Source: Costus lasius (taxonomy: Eukaryota > Streptophyta > Magnoliopsida > Zingiberales > Costaceae). From it: 64,000 nt of DNA. The notes beneath the pieces are model-generated. The model was given only the letters and a program-made list of their open reading frames with translations, did no database searches and was not told where the DNA came from. Below, one piece after another: positions 33,660-47,300 of the stretch (within the stretch, counting starts at the first letter, position 1; each line of letters starts with the position of its first letter). Location of the stretch: contig CM050446.2 in NCBI GenBank assembly GCA_027563935.2, forward strand, positions 26,353,501 to 26,417,500, given 5' to 3'. The position numbers were made by a program, and so were the translations under genes.

Positions 33660-35021
33660 TTAGGTTTTGATAGACGGTCAAATTGAATCTCTTTCGGAAA
33701 AGTCAAATCTTAACCGACCAAATTTAGTAGATGGATTATATTACGCTTGTCAACGGATAAGCGGAGACAGAGCGACAAATACCGAGAGAGGGCGGCAATT
33801 GGCGGCGGTTTCTGATTCGATTGCATGAAAAAGGTAGGAGATGAATCTCTCCTTGACAAATTAAGCTGTCTCAAATGTGGGCCGCAAATTATATGGATTA
33901 TTTTGTCCGAAATTTGAGAAACAATCAGCTCTGTGCATTTCCTTTCTTTTTTTTATGTTCATTTTCTTTTTATAATTAGTGGAGGAGGAAAGAAATGAAG
34001 TCTTCATGAGTGTTCTTTGACCAATGTAGAGGAAAAGGAATAGTAAATTTGCTTTAGGGTTCTTCACGAGCTGACCTTGTGGTTGTCTGTTTGGTGCAGG
34101 GGACTGAGCTCTGGTGTGTTCAGCTTGCTTCGGGAGCACTCCAAATACGGTACAGGTGGAGGAGTTGAAGTGGCGGTTGACTTGACAACTTTTGGGAGCG
34201 TTTTGTCTGGGCGTTGGATCGGAGAAGAGCCTAGAGTTCAGTTTGACCATTTGACTCGTGACCCGTACCATGGGACATCGTGGTCTCATTGGTCAACGAA
34301 TATGAGAAATGTATGATCATCAGCTTAGATATATTTTAGAGTTTTTTTTGTCATGAAAAGAAATTTTATGAAAATGGAAGTCCCTATGATTAGTATTTTT
34401 TAAAATATTGTTGTTGGAGTTTCAAAAAAAAAAAAGATTCTGACTTATTTTTACAAAATAAAAAAATAAATTACTTTCAAGAGCACAAATTTAAAAAGAA
34501 AATGGGAAGAGCAGTAGAAACAAATCTAGGCAGCACGAAAACTGTCATAAACACTTTAAAATAATCTAATAATAAAAAAGTTCATCTACATAGTGAGACT
34601 ATGTCTCACATTATTACTAGGGATAATAAAAATACCTATATTCTAGCCATTTTGACTCAATTTTGATAAAGAAAATCTGATTTAACTCAATTTCTAATCA
34701 AAGTTTTGGTCATCACTCGAGGTCTCACTGTGGTGCTGCTCACCTGGACATGTCAAAGGCTGCTTGGCCACGCCAAAGCTCACTACACCTGCTTCGATGT
34801 TGCCGTTGCTACATGTTTGCACCGACGCCGGCACCACCGCACGACCTCAAGTGGCAACCACACGAACGGATGCCGCTGCTTCCCAATCGCACATGAGCCC
34901 TATTATGCGTTTGGGTTGAGATTAAGCCGATTTTGGACCCGGTCAACAACCCAGTTGACCGATCAAAATCTGGACCTAATATCCTTTCCACTTAGTGGTT
35001 GTCGTCCCTAACTTTATTATT

Positions 35022-35052
<31 letters not shown>

Positions 35053-35096
35053 ATCACTCGTTAATAAAATGACTTTATTATTTTTTGAGTTAAGGA
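33660..35096. other. Intergenic DNA, no gene seen
   Basis: Holds the distal promoter of the sugar gene and AT-rich spacer. The longest frames (142 codons at 33861-34289 minus; 101 at 34706-35011 plus) show no domain or compositional sign of being genes. A (TA)n run lies at 35022-35053. Confidence 0.6.
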
Positions 35097-35104
35097 GTTA
35101 GCAT

Positions 35105-35631
35105 CAGACATGGCAAAACAGATCAGCGGGTCATGTTCTGGGTCAGGTCATGTTCGGGTTGACCCATTTATAACCTGTGACCCGATTAGTTTAACCCAAA
35201 CACGACCCGTTTAATTAATTGGGTCAGATGATATAACCCAAACATGACCCATATATATTCGGGTCAACCCGGCACGACCCGATTAACCCATTTAATATTA
35301 AATAATTCAAACAAATATTTATAAAAAATATATATAATTATATAAATATAAAAATATTAACCTGATTAACTCGACACGACACGACTCGACCTGAAATGAT
35401 ATATAAATATATGTATATGTATATATTTATATATAAATTATATATATAATATATAATTATATAATATAATCGGGTTAAGCGGGTTAACCCAATTATAACC
35501 CGACACGACCCGTTTAATTTTGAGTCATAACCCGTTTATGACCCGAACACGATTAGACCCAACCCGAACCCGCCTAACTTCATATCGAGTCGGGTCGGAT
35601 CAGCGGGTCAGGTTAATTTTTGCCAAATCTA
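35105..35631. mobile_element. hAT-type MITE with 8-bp target duplication
   Basis: 527 bp flanked by GTTAGCAT (35097-35104 and 35632-35639). Ends: CAGACATGGCAAAACAGATC on the left and, reversed, TAGATTTGGCAAAAATTAAC on the right, both fitting the hAT C/TA-R-x-G start. The body repeats acgacccg, gggtcaacccgg and cgggttaacc palindromes and encodes nothing. Confidence 0.8.
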
Positions 35632-36089
35632 GTTAGCATCTACATTCGTTTTTCTTAGCTCTCACACCGGATCCATCTCTAAAATTGATAGAGTAGCTCG
35701 ATCACAAATTGATAATATGCTTGAAGGCACTAATATGCTATGCTAATCAACAATTTAATTTTAAGCTTAGTCATTTGACTCTTCTAATAGTATTATTGAG
35801 CATATTCCTAGCTAATCAATTTGATGTTCCATATAACCTTTGTTGCAATACTACAAGATAGTTCTTCCATCTTGTACTACACCTAAGTAATAGAGATTAA
35901 ATATAGTCTTTTGTCCTTCAAAATGAATTAAGAAATGTATAAGCACTACCTTTGCCTTTCATATTAAATGTGTAAGCACTAGTCATCCATGAAAACTACC
36001 TTAAGACTAGTATACACAGCATGTCATTCTTTAAAACGAAATAACTCCTAATAATTGATTAGCTAGGAATATGTTGATGAAACAATCTT

Positions 36090-36960
36090 ATGTATGGGGC
36101 TAATTGGAAAACTTGCACCTTATTTGGGCTAAAGATAATTCTAGGAGAGGCATGCAGTTTATTAATTGGGATACTCTCATTAAACCTAGAAATCAGTGTG
36201 GGATTCACATTAAAGACCTTAATATCCTAAGATTATTCATAATCTGAAAAGAATCTTGGAGTATCGAAATTCTAGTGATAAAATTTGGGTGAGAGTTTGT
36301 AAAGCCAAATATGGAGAGATTGATCCTTGGAACGTGAGGGTTGAAGTCAAAGTTGGAAGGGGCTCATGCATGACTTAAGCCTTATTAAAACCCATATCAT
36401 TAAGGAGATTGGTAATGAAAAAGATACTATTAGTCTTAATCAACCTTGGTGCATGGACCTTCCTTTGAGTCACAAACCAACCTTCTTAAACTACATTAAT
36501 ATAAGCAACATCATGGCCGATATTATCCACAACGAGAGCTGGAACTAGGACATCATTAATGTTCGAGTTAATGAGGCCATTAGTGGCTCCATTTACAGGT
36601 TAGGTATTAACAGTGATGAGAGGGACAAAATATTTGACCAGAAGACTCTCTGGAAGCTGCCCACTATACATAGAATCAAAATATTTGGCTGAAAATTACT
36701 TCATAAAAAACTTCCTACCTTTCACAAACTTAGCAAATTAGGGATGTGGAGAGACACTATTTGCAAGCTCTACAATAGAGAGATTGCAATTGTTGGCCAT
36801 TTATTCTATGTATGTAAGTATTCTGTGTAGGCGTGGGAGAAACAAATCGGGGAGGAACTATGCAATTGGATTTATTGAAAGATATTTCTTGGATTACAAA
36901 GAAATGTGAGAATATTTAACCCAGCATGGACGAGCAAAGATGCCCTCACTGAAAGCATGT
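36090..36960 (+). pseudogene. LINE (non-LTR retrotransposon) remnant, RT tail and zinc-binding region
   Basis: Broken frames read INWDTLIKPRNQCGIHIKDL, then IWVRVCKAKYGEIDPW, then IFDQKTLWKLPTIHRIKIFG and LHKKLPTFHKLSKLGMWRD, then IVGHLFYVCKYS. This order matches the C-terminal part of plant L1-type RT proteins. There, a W-x-x-I-x-x-P-x-x-x-G-G-L-G-I-x-x-L segment comes before the zinc-binding RVT domain. Several stops (for example in NESWN-stop) show old decay. No 5' part or poly-A tail was identified. Confidence 0.7.
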
Positions 36961-37841
36961 TCACGTATCAGGAGCTAATCAAAGACAAAATAGATAAAGG
37001 AAGGAATCACAAGATTGATGCCTTCTCATAGATATCAACTGAATACTCACATTCTATGTTCCTTTACTTCATCTTAGATGGCTCAAAATATCACTCCCAG
37101 TTTTCTTACTCGTTAGCATTGTGAACTCTATGACAACAACACAATTCTAGAAAGGGCAATCCTTAATGTCTATGAACTCTTTACACTCACATAAATAACA
37201 TTTAAGTGCATTAACACTCCTATGCACATTATATGATTGATATACATAAACAATACATAGCTTCATACATGTTCTCACTTAAGTAATTGATGCCCATTGT
37301 TCTTTCTTATAATGCATTAATACTCTTGATGAGCTCACGGATGCATACACAACAATCATCACCTCTATCACATGAAGTTGAGACTCAATATCCTACACCC
37401 ACACATTGTGATTTATCATTGAGTTCAGGTGTAACACTTATACTAAGGGTAACGACAACAAAACTATTAGTTTAGAACTTATAATAGACCTAAGACCCAA
37501 TAACTAAGCACATGACCCTACCTAAGATTCATATATGAGTGGGAGTTGCATAAAATTAATAAAATTAATAATCTTATCCTGTGTTCTTTTTATAAGTTTT
37601 TATGGATTTTATTACTTGGTGAAATAATAGTTGAGGAGCAAGAGTACTATCTCACAGATCTTAAGCTTGTAAAAAAATAATGATTTCTTAATTTTTTTTC
37701 TATTTTAGGTATTTCAGTTATTATTTAGCTTTACATTGCAAACACTCACTAATTAAACCTCTTCTACAATATATGATTGACATTTTGTTATGCAGTCCAC
37801 TAGCATAAAAAAAGAAAAAAAAAAGACAAAAGTGTGACATT
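36961..37841. other. AT-rich intergenic DNA, no gene seen
   Basis: Only short closed frames. An A-rich stretch at about 37806-37832 precedes the foldback element at 37842. Confidence 0.6.
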
Positions 37842-38138
37842 GTGGCAAAATTTTTTTTTTTAGAAAGATACCTACTGCAACGATCACAATAGGGTACTCG
37901 TATCTATCCAGGACTTATCTAAAAGCGTGTTTGTTATAAAATATTTTAAGATTTATATGATAGCGGTGTTATACGATAATATATTAATAATAATATATTA
38001 TCGTATATTACTATTATCGTATAAATCTTAAAATTTTGTATAACAAATATATTTTTAGATATGTGCTAGGCAGATGTGAGTACCCGGTTGCGATCGTTGC
38101 AATAGTGTACCTCTTCTTCTAAAATTTTTTCATGTGGC
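37842..38138. mobile_element. Foldback MITE upstream of HYPK
   Basis: Nearly the whole 300 bp folds on itself. The left arm (agaaagatacctactgcaac, then gatcacaatagggtactcgt and gatttatatgatag) pairs with the right arm (ctatcgtataaatcttaaaa, then gagtacccggttgcgatcgt, then aatagtgtacctcttcttct). The outer flanks share TGTGGCA, which may be the target duplication. It lies about 200 bp upstream of the HYPK start codon. Confidence 0.75.
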
Positions 38139-38339
38139 AACTGGCAACCTAAAAAACAAATGTCACTTGGGCCTGTGGGCTCGAACCCGAGTTAACCGCA
38201 ACTTGGAAATTGGAAATGGACTCGAGTCGAGGATTGGCCTGTATTTATTTCATTTCGTGTGCAGATGCTTCAATTGATCATCCTTGCTTTGCCGGAGGGT
38301 AGAGTGTTTGAACCCTAGCAGGCCGAGGCTGCGGCGAAC

Positions 38340-41300
38340 ATGGAGGGTGGAGATGAGGCGGCAGCGACGGCGGTGGATTCTAAGGACTTGCAGCAGCAGA
38401 GCAAAGCTCTCGACAAGTTGACCGATCGCGTCGAAGATCGTCAGCTCGATTCCAGCCGTGTGCAATCGGTCTCCGCCATCTCCCGCCTCCTTCTAGTTTT
38501 GTTGCTTATTGTTTACACACATTTCCCCCCATTACTGATATTGAACCTCCCATTTTGTTACCTTTTTCTTTAGAAGTGATGAGTTTCTTTATTAGTATGG
38601 TCTTGCTACTCAATAGGCTTTTGTGTTTCTAGTCTCCATTCAGGAAAATACATATTGTGCATCTCTATTATCCACTATAAATTATTTGTTCTTTTCCTTT
38701 TCAAGTAACCTGTTTTGATTGTATATTGTGCTTGCAGGCCATGGCAGCACTGGCATCAGCACAAGAAGCTGACTGGAACGCAATGAGATTGCGGTGGGTG
38801 AATGTTTCCAGAATGGATACTGGTTTCGTTTTTTTTTACTTGCATTCTGAAATTTGTTTCTGTTTTGTTAGATTTTTGGTTTCTCATTAAGGTGTCCTTC
38901 TCTGTTTGTGCTTAGTAATTCCTGACTCCTGACTTATTTGTTTGTTTACCTATATGTTATTTGATTGTATAAAATAATTGTGGTGAGAATGTGTGAATAC
39001 ATAATTTACCCTTCAATAAAATTTGATTAGGTGATTACTTACCCGAGATCTATCACACACACCAACCCTAGGTCTAGCGTTGAGTGGAAAGAGGAGAAGG
39101 GATGATAGAAACATTGAAGAGAAAATTTAGTATTTCGTTCAAAATAAGTTACCTACCTTAACACATCTAAGACTAACATGAATCAACAACAAACCACAAT
39201 ATAAATGGGATTACTATTCACCAATCTATGACTTATTAAACATCACTGCAATAAAATTTGGCATTTACCACTAACACATAATTCACTACCCACTAATACA
39301 TGTTAACTACTATCTAACCCCCAATCATAACTATAACTTTAGAAAAATTGTCTTTGATAAGTTAAACTGCTACACAACTTGAACACAAATGATAATCATA
39401 GTTGCAAAGCTAACATGTAACTTTAAGAGGATCTAAAGTGGAATATGATGTAGTTCTTGGTTGTTTTTATCCTTGAATTTCAAAGTATTTTTTATGTGTA
39501 GGTTGCGATGCTCAGCTAAGGTAATCCATAATCCTCACTATTGAACAACAATAGCTTTAAGAGGTACCTTGTGATGAAAGCAAGGATCCCAAAACTGGTC
39601 CGGCGACTCGGTCCGGTGAGCCGCCGGACCGGTACAAACCGGCGGTTCCGAGCGGTAGCAGCGGGTGTTGAGCGGTAGCGTTGAGCGGAGGCGGGCGGTA
39701 GCAGTGGCGTTGAGCGGCAGCGTTGAGCGGAAGCGGGAGTTGCAGCGCCACGGAAGCTTCGATTGAAGCTTCCGGCGACGCCAGAAGCTTCAATCGAAGC
39801 TTTCGTCGCCAGAAGCTTCTTCTGGCTTCGAGAAGCTTCGATCGAAGCTTCCATGGCAAGCGGAAGCTTCAATCGCAACGCCCGCCGCTCGCGCTTCATA
39901 CCTGCCCTAAACTGTGTTCCGCCGGCCATGCCGAGACCGGACGGCGAGCGGACCGGTATTGTACCGGACTTACCGTCTGGTACGGAACGGTTTTGAGATC
40001 CTTGGATGAAAGGACTATTTGTTTTAATACTTCTTTAATTAATGGCAAATAATGATCTCAACAAAGTGACATTTAGAACCAGAGTGGTGACATGAATAAA
40101 AAACAATGTGCAAGAAAAGGGGTTTGAATGCTTTTAGTAAGTTACTAAATTCTTGTTGTTGAATGTGAACACATTTAAAAAATAAAGAATATAAACATTT
40201 GAGCCTAATTTTCTCACTAAGTGAAATAGACTAGATGCATAGGTATGAAGTTTAGTTAGAAAGTTCTAAGTACTCAGGGTATACGCCATAATTGATAATC
40301 ATATTTATTTTATTCTTTTTCCAATAAAAATCAACATGTAATTTCTAATATTTAATGTTCAATATAAGTTTTCATCTAACGTTAACATGAATCTCATAGA
40401 TAAGCTCTCACATGGTTTAGATGATAGAGATGAGAGCAAAAGAGCCACTTGGTTACTTTGTTGATGAGGTGAACCATAAACAACTTTGAACTAACAATTG
40501 TTAGTGGTGTATTAATAAAATAATTTAGACAAATTCAACAAATTGCAAAAAATAAGCTAATTTGCAGAATTCTTGTCAATAATATACATAACTTAGGTAA
40601 CTAGATTACAGCTTGCAAACTCAATTTGATTGTTTGTTTAAGAAAGAAAGATGAAAAATATAAACATATGATATAATTAGCACTCTTAGTGTTAGTATCA
40701 ATTTAAGATAGTCCCAAAAATGTTAGATCAACCATATCAAATCAACAAAGTTGGAACAAAAAAAATACACAAAAAATGCTATGTTTATATAGTATATACA
40801 TAAATATGTATGTAAATACATATATATGTATATATGTTATCGAAAACATGATCTTGGTTATAGGATTGTTTGATTAAAAATGAGGAGGGATCAATGGGAT
40901 TGCCAATCCAAGCCATTGGATCAGTAACATCTAAAGGTCTTATCTAATCTCACTCTATCCTTGTTAACAGGTATTACGAGTTCGAGTTTTTGCTGTTTTC
41001 AGATATCCTCATTTGTTCATTTGTATCATCTTTGTCTTCTTCAATATCTTTTCGTAGCACCTTTATTAACATTTTATTGTCTTTGTGTGTGTCTTATTCG
41101 CCATCTTCCTTTTATGCCTTTGACTGATCATCTTTAGTTCATTGCATGTCTTTGCCATCGTTGCCCTCCATAAGCTTGTCTTTGCTTTTGTCACCTCATG
41201 ACCCCTTGCCTTCACGACTTGACATTATATTAGTTATACTATATAGGTATATAGTTTTATGGGTATCCAGTATAAAGTATAAATCGGTAAATTGGTTTTT

Positions 41301-44300
41301 ACCGAATTTACCGATCGGTAAATCGGTTCGGCAAATTCGGTATCGGTTTTCGGTTCGGTAATAATTTGTATATAATCCAGTATTTGGTTTTTGGTTCGGT
41401 AATTTACCGATATACATATATATTTACATATTTTTTTTCTAAGCTTGACCCACAGCTTTCGCCCAGTCCAAACTCATGTTCTTAGTTATTTTCTCAACAT
41501 TTTTCAACCTAGCCCAATTCGTATTTCTTGCCCAATATTTATTTTTTATTAATTATTACATGGAGTTATTCTCTCAAACTTATGTTCTTAGTTCTTTCTC
41601 AACACTTCTCAACCTAGCCCAATTCATATTCCTAGTCAAATTTTTATTCTTTTATTAATTATTACATAGAGTTAAAAAATATGACAATGTTACCTTAATT
41701 CTTTCCATTTATATTTAATTTTGTTCATAAATAATAAATGGAATAGTTAAATCAATTAAAATTAATTTAAAATTATCGTTAATTCGGTAATTTACCGAAT
41801 TTACCGATTGGTATTTTCCTTAATCGGTTTCGGTTTTGAAATTTTAATTTTGATTTTTCGGTTTTTCGATAATTCGTTATTCAGTAAATCGGTTTTTACC
41901 GAATACTCACTCCTACTCATGACCACTTGCCTTCACGACTTGACATTATATTAGTTTTACTATATAGGTATATAGTTTTATGGGTATCTAGTATAAAGTA
42001 TAAATAAATTATGTATACCATATATGGTATACAATTGATATATTTATGTTAGTATTGTAGTTTGTTGATATCAACTTGAAGAGAGTTGTAACAACTTAGA
42101 TTACTGCTAAGTAGATAGAAGCTTCCTCTAGAAGACACAAATTTTCATATGTGCTTGTCATAGTGCAGCACATGAGATGCAGCTGACTAACTTAAGAAGC
42201 CAAGGTCTTAGGCAACTAAGGCCTTGGAAAAAGAGTTCTCGGGAGACAAGGTCTAAAACAACCAATACATGAGAGTTAAAGTCGCGTGGGATAACCATCA
42301 CCTTTAGGTCAAAAGTTAAAAGATATAATCCAATATATTCATACCATAAGAAATATCCACAAAGATACATTCTCAATAATGTAAATAGGATATTCTGGAG
42401 TTGAACAAGAATGTTAAGTTCATTGGAAACCTAGTTGTGAACCCTATGAGGAGAATGCATCTATGGGTAGAAATGGTCTAAGGAGACAAAGTCGAGTAGC
42501 ACATATCTGAATAAATCTCTCTTATATGCAGGTATAAATGCTGATAAACCTTACATGGGTGAGTTATGTAATTCCTTAACCAAAACTTTGTTTTTCAATT
42601 TTCTCATATACTTGTGTAATCCGGAGTGTTTGAAGGAAGGAGTTCAGCTAGTTTTGCATGTTCACCCACGGATGGTAATTTGATTTACATCAGATTAACA
42701 CTAGAAGGAGGGTCTTGTCTCCATGTCTAAGTCTCCTAGATTGACATCCCACTGGTGGGTCGAATGTTGCACTAGAAAAAGTTCTAACATCCACTTCTGC
42801 CGTAGCCACCCACTTATGCTAGTTAGTAATATTCCAACTCATACTACTCCAAAATTGGGCGTTAGATCTTCACCCTAGAACGCCTAATACTTGCTGAGGA
42901 CATTGCACATGCAACGTCCATATGCGCAATAGATTCCTCCACCAACAACCCAACAAGTACTACAATCGCCTATTGGTGAGGGAGATAATCCACCTCAAAT
43001 GAATAGATCACTAGAAGCCCCTTCACAAAAAGACATGCCTCCAAAGAAACTGCCACTAGAAAATTGCTCTCTTTAACTTAACACGTCATAGATGAAGGGG
43101 TATGCAATTGAGTAGTGATGGTCTTAATAAAGTGAGTCAAGAGAACAATGGCCCAATCTTATTTTTTCCCCAAGTCGATGCTTCTGGCCTTGACATAAAG
43201 CATGATAATGCCATGGTTATAACAATGAAGTTGGCTGACTTGTGGGTCTAGCAGCTCTTGGCTGGTATCCTGAGTTTTGCCAATACTATTTATTTGTATT
43301 CTTTCTAAAAGATGGGCTTTACCAGAGAGGACATTTTGTCGGCTATACATCCTCTCTATGAATTTGTAGGGAATTCATTGCAACTTGGGACAATCATGCT
43401 CTATGACACCATTGCCATAGCCCCATATGGAAGATTGTCAAGAGCCAATTTTTGGTGCTAGATGCTTTCTTTGCCTATAATAAGATCATAAAGTGGCTGA
43501 CTATGAACTGATTGAGAGCAAGGGTGCCCACCTATGCAATATGATGAATTTATTGAGGAAATATGGAGTAGAAGATGTTCAAAGCTACCAAGTCTTGAAA
43601 ATGTTATCTAGCCTTTGTAAGGATGTTGTCTAAGAGTACTATAATGATGTAACATTTCGATTGTCAAGGTCTATGGGAGACAAGGGTTACTTCCATTTGA
43701 CTCCTATAGATCCTAACGCGGAAGCAGTAGCTGAGGTCGGGGCGCATATGAATGTAGTGTAAAGCTAGGTGCAAGCGTGGACAGAAACAAAGACCTTGCT
43801 GTAACTGGCAGTCAAACGTCGACCCACCCAGGGGATCAGAGAATAAGCAGAAGGAGTACCGTTTGACCCACCCAGGGGATCAGAGAGTAAGAAAAAGGAG
43901 TACAGGACCTGGAGCCCTAGTTTTGAAATGGAGAGAAGTTTTGGCCGAATCCAGGTGAATCTGAACCCTGTCTGTATCCCACAAGCAACTCCAGGTGGTG
44001 ACACACTATTCCATCGATCATCTGTATTCTTCCATGAATCAGGTGCTTTCGCCCAAGTTTTGGAAGCTGTCATGGCCCTTGCTATTTTTCACCAAGTCCT
44101 GTGGAATCCTCTTGGAACGCTTGGAGAGGTATTAAGCTTGTTTGTATCCTGGAATTGATCTCCAGGTGGTGACTCTTAGGATCTCAGGCCGCTCATATCT
44201 GCTTTGGTTCTAGCCAGCTTGTCCCTTTTAGCTTGATATCCCTTTTCGGTGAAGTTTTGTTTCCTGAAAATGTTTTGGTACTTTGTTTTGCTCCCTCAAA

Positions 44301-47300
44301 TTTCGATCGAGATGCATGGTGAATTCTTGGCAATTTAGAATGTTGAGGCTGGAAATTATTTGTGGCATTTTAAATCCAAGTCTGAACTTGTGTTTTGAGG
44401 TTTTTTTTTTCTTGGGAAAAGCTCACAGTCAAATTAGTTGATCCTGTTTTGCAATCTGCTTGTTGTTTGCATCAATACTTGGATTTCTAGTGCTATTCCT
44501 GCTTTAAGTGCTATTTCATTCAATCCTTTTGTCAATCTATTGTTCTGTGCTATTTCTGCTTGCTTTCCCTACATCAGATCCTGTAAGGAAGTTGCGTTAA
44601 AATATCAGCCTAAGGTGGTTCAAATAAATGCCACCTTGTTGTTGGCGTTAAGGAACAACTCATCGAACTATTGGAGAAGTATGCCTCTAAATTTACGTTC
44701 ACTCTCAAAGACATGCCAAGAGTTAGGTTGGATGTAGATGCATATCTGCGTCGTCTTCATCCGATGGTGAACCACCCCTTTATTGATATGCCCAAGATCA
44801 ACTTGACGCTATCAATTAAGTATTTGAACAGTTACTTAAACCATACTGGAAGTAAACATAAGCATGATTAACTATGATATATAATTCACATAAAGAGCTT
44901 GAAAATACATTATGTTTACTTTTTGTTATATACATGCTCCATTTTTACAATGCTTGTTTGCATGCTGTGATTGTAAGGTAATACATATATTATCACATAA
45001 TTCAAGATTCAAAAATACTTGTGCTCATAGGCAAGCACTCAAGAGCTTGCTCTCTGATAGTGCAAGATTTGCAGATTTGTGTTCCTAGGCAAATCTCGAA
45101 GAGCTAAACAGTTCAAGTGCGTTTATTGCTTAGGTAAGCGAAATCATGTTTCTAGGCACACTACTTGTGTTTTGGTTCTTGGACCTCACTGATAAGATCT
45201 TGGGTTCCTAGACATATATTTGAAGATGTAAACAATTTAAGGTGCATCCATTGTTTAGGTAGATAATTCCTCTATCACACACTATTGGGCTCTTGGTTCT
45301 AGCTGCCTCATAGGACCTTGAGTAGTTCTCAGGTTAACTATACCTATTTATCCTTGGGCACATGCTACTAGGGTCTCGGCTCTAGGGTTGCACGGTGTAA
45401 CTTATGTAATCAATCGTGTATGTGTTGTACGAAGTGTACAATCTTTTTGTTTTTGTTTTTCAAGGATAAACTATGCTGTGTGCTATGCTAATGAGTAAAA
45501 TTCTCAGGTGGGGGAGGGGATTGATGGGTGTCAAGTAGCATGAAAAATGTAAGCCTAATGGGCCCATCCCGATCTTTTTCACTTGAAAGTTAGATTAAAA
45601 AAATAACTATCTTTATTGTTTGATACCATTGATAAGATATCATTGTAGCCCACTTTTATGGTAAATCAACATCTATATGCAGTTTGTTTTTCTCAACTGT
45701 TTAACAGGATGCACCGAGTGAAAAGGGTGATAATGTACACCCTAGGAAGCTCGTGTTTGATGAGTCCTTGTATGATGGCACGTCATGAACCGTTGATTCT
45801 CCTAGTGGATTTAGAAGGTTGAGGTGATTGCTAATATGAGTTAATCTCCTTTGCAATGTATTTGAAGGGGACTTTAAAGGTAGCACAATCACAGAAAAAC
45901 TGTTCAGTGAAAGGGAGAGAGGAAGCTGTGGTGGAGTTGAGGATTAGGTGGGATTTATGAATTTCAGCACATTGCGTACTCGATTAGTTATTAAATATGA
46001 AACAACGCTATAAAAACTGATCCCTGAATAGATGTTTGGTCAATGAATTAGATCTAGTGTTAAAAACCAGTACACGGATGCAACAGTCGATGCAACTTGC
46101 CAACTTTTCTTCTACCCTGAAGATAAGGTGAAAACCAATGTGAGCTCCTCCGCCCTTGCTTTGGCTGGACAGCTCTGGCAGCCCTTCCCCTTTGATTTCC
46201 CCTCTGCACTGACGTCGTAGGGTTTTCAGTAGTTCCTCTTTACTGTTCCGCATCATTACAAACCTAGATTCGCTGATTCCATAATTTTGTAGGTACCACC
46301 TTCTCTCCATTCGTTCTAGCATAATAACACAGGTCCAACTTTGCACATGGGATGCTCATTTTTGTTGTTTAAGTGTAAGCCTTTCTACAATTTGTTGGTT
46401 AATTAGACTTATTTTTCATGTTTTAGCTTACGTATTATTTCCCTATCCATTACAGAAGGAGGCCCAAGGAACAAGTACAAATGGTAGTTGGTGATTGTTT
46501 TAGTAACATGATCCCATGGTTGACTCAATTATTATTTTCAAATCAATTTATTAAAAATGAAGTAAATAATTGTTGCATTTTTCATCTTCCACTAAATGGA
46601 ATTATAAAAACTACGTTGTTTTTATTTAAATGTAATAACATTATTGATTTTTATTTATTGAATATTGGTTTGAGTATTTGACCCACCCGGGAGACCATTT
46701 AATTAGTGATCCAGTGGGTGGGGTCATTCTCCTTCTAATACTGTGACACACAGTATCTATTGATTGTTCAACTGATGCTTTTTATTGCTAAGCTCAATTG
46801 ACTTGATGAATCATCTTATTGGCAATACAAAGTGTTCTGTCATGTCAAAATTGGTGAATAGATGAAGGAATACCATTTATTATTTGATAGGGCTTTGAGG
46901 CCCTCCAATTTTGCCTTTCCAAAAAAAAATATGTAAGTATAACATCAAAACGCCTAGATTTTCTGTAGTAAAATGCAACATATCGAATTAGAACTTAGAA
47001 GTTCTCTTTATGCTTGGAAGATACAATCAATAGATGTTTGCACGGATGAACCAAAACTACTTTTCAAACTTGTGAGACTGTAGGGAAAATAGAAAGATTT
47101 ACTAATCAATGCGGTCAAAAATGTGAGTTTACTTGTTCAACACAATGAGTCAACTTGCTAATAGAATCGCTTTTTAGTGTTAACTCGGTCAAAATTGTGA
47201 GTCAACTTGGTGGAGTCAGTTGTTTCAGATTAGTTTAGCCAAGTTAATTGAGTTAACTTAATGCTGAACAAAACACTGAAAAGGCATGGAGAAGCAGCCT

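Noticed and set aside
33532..33681. Upstream in-frame Met codons for the stachyose synthase (33681, 33591)
   Set aside because: The TATA box at 33597-33604 lies between or beside them, so transcripts should start downstream; the Met at 33534 also fits family N-termini.
39516..40052. ORFs of about 77-137 codons on both strands
   Set aside because: Generated by the repeats of the hAT MITE.
46008..46346. 112-codon minus ORF in the HYPK intron
   Set aside because: No domain recognised and no flanking exon signals that form a gene.
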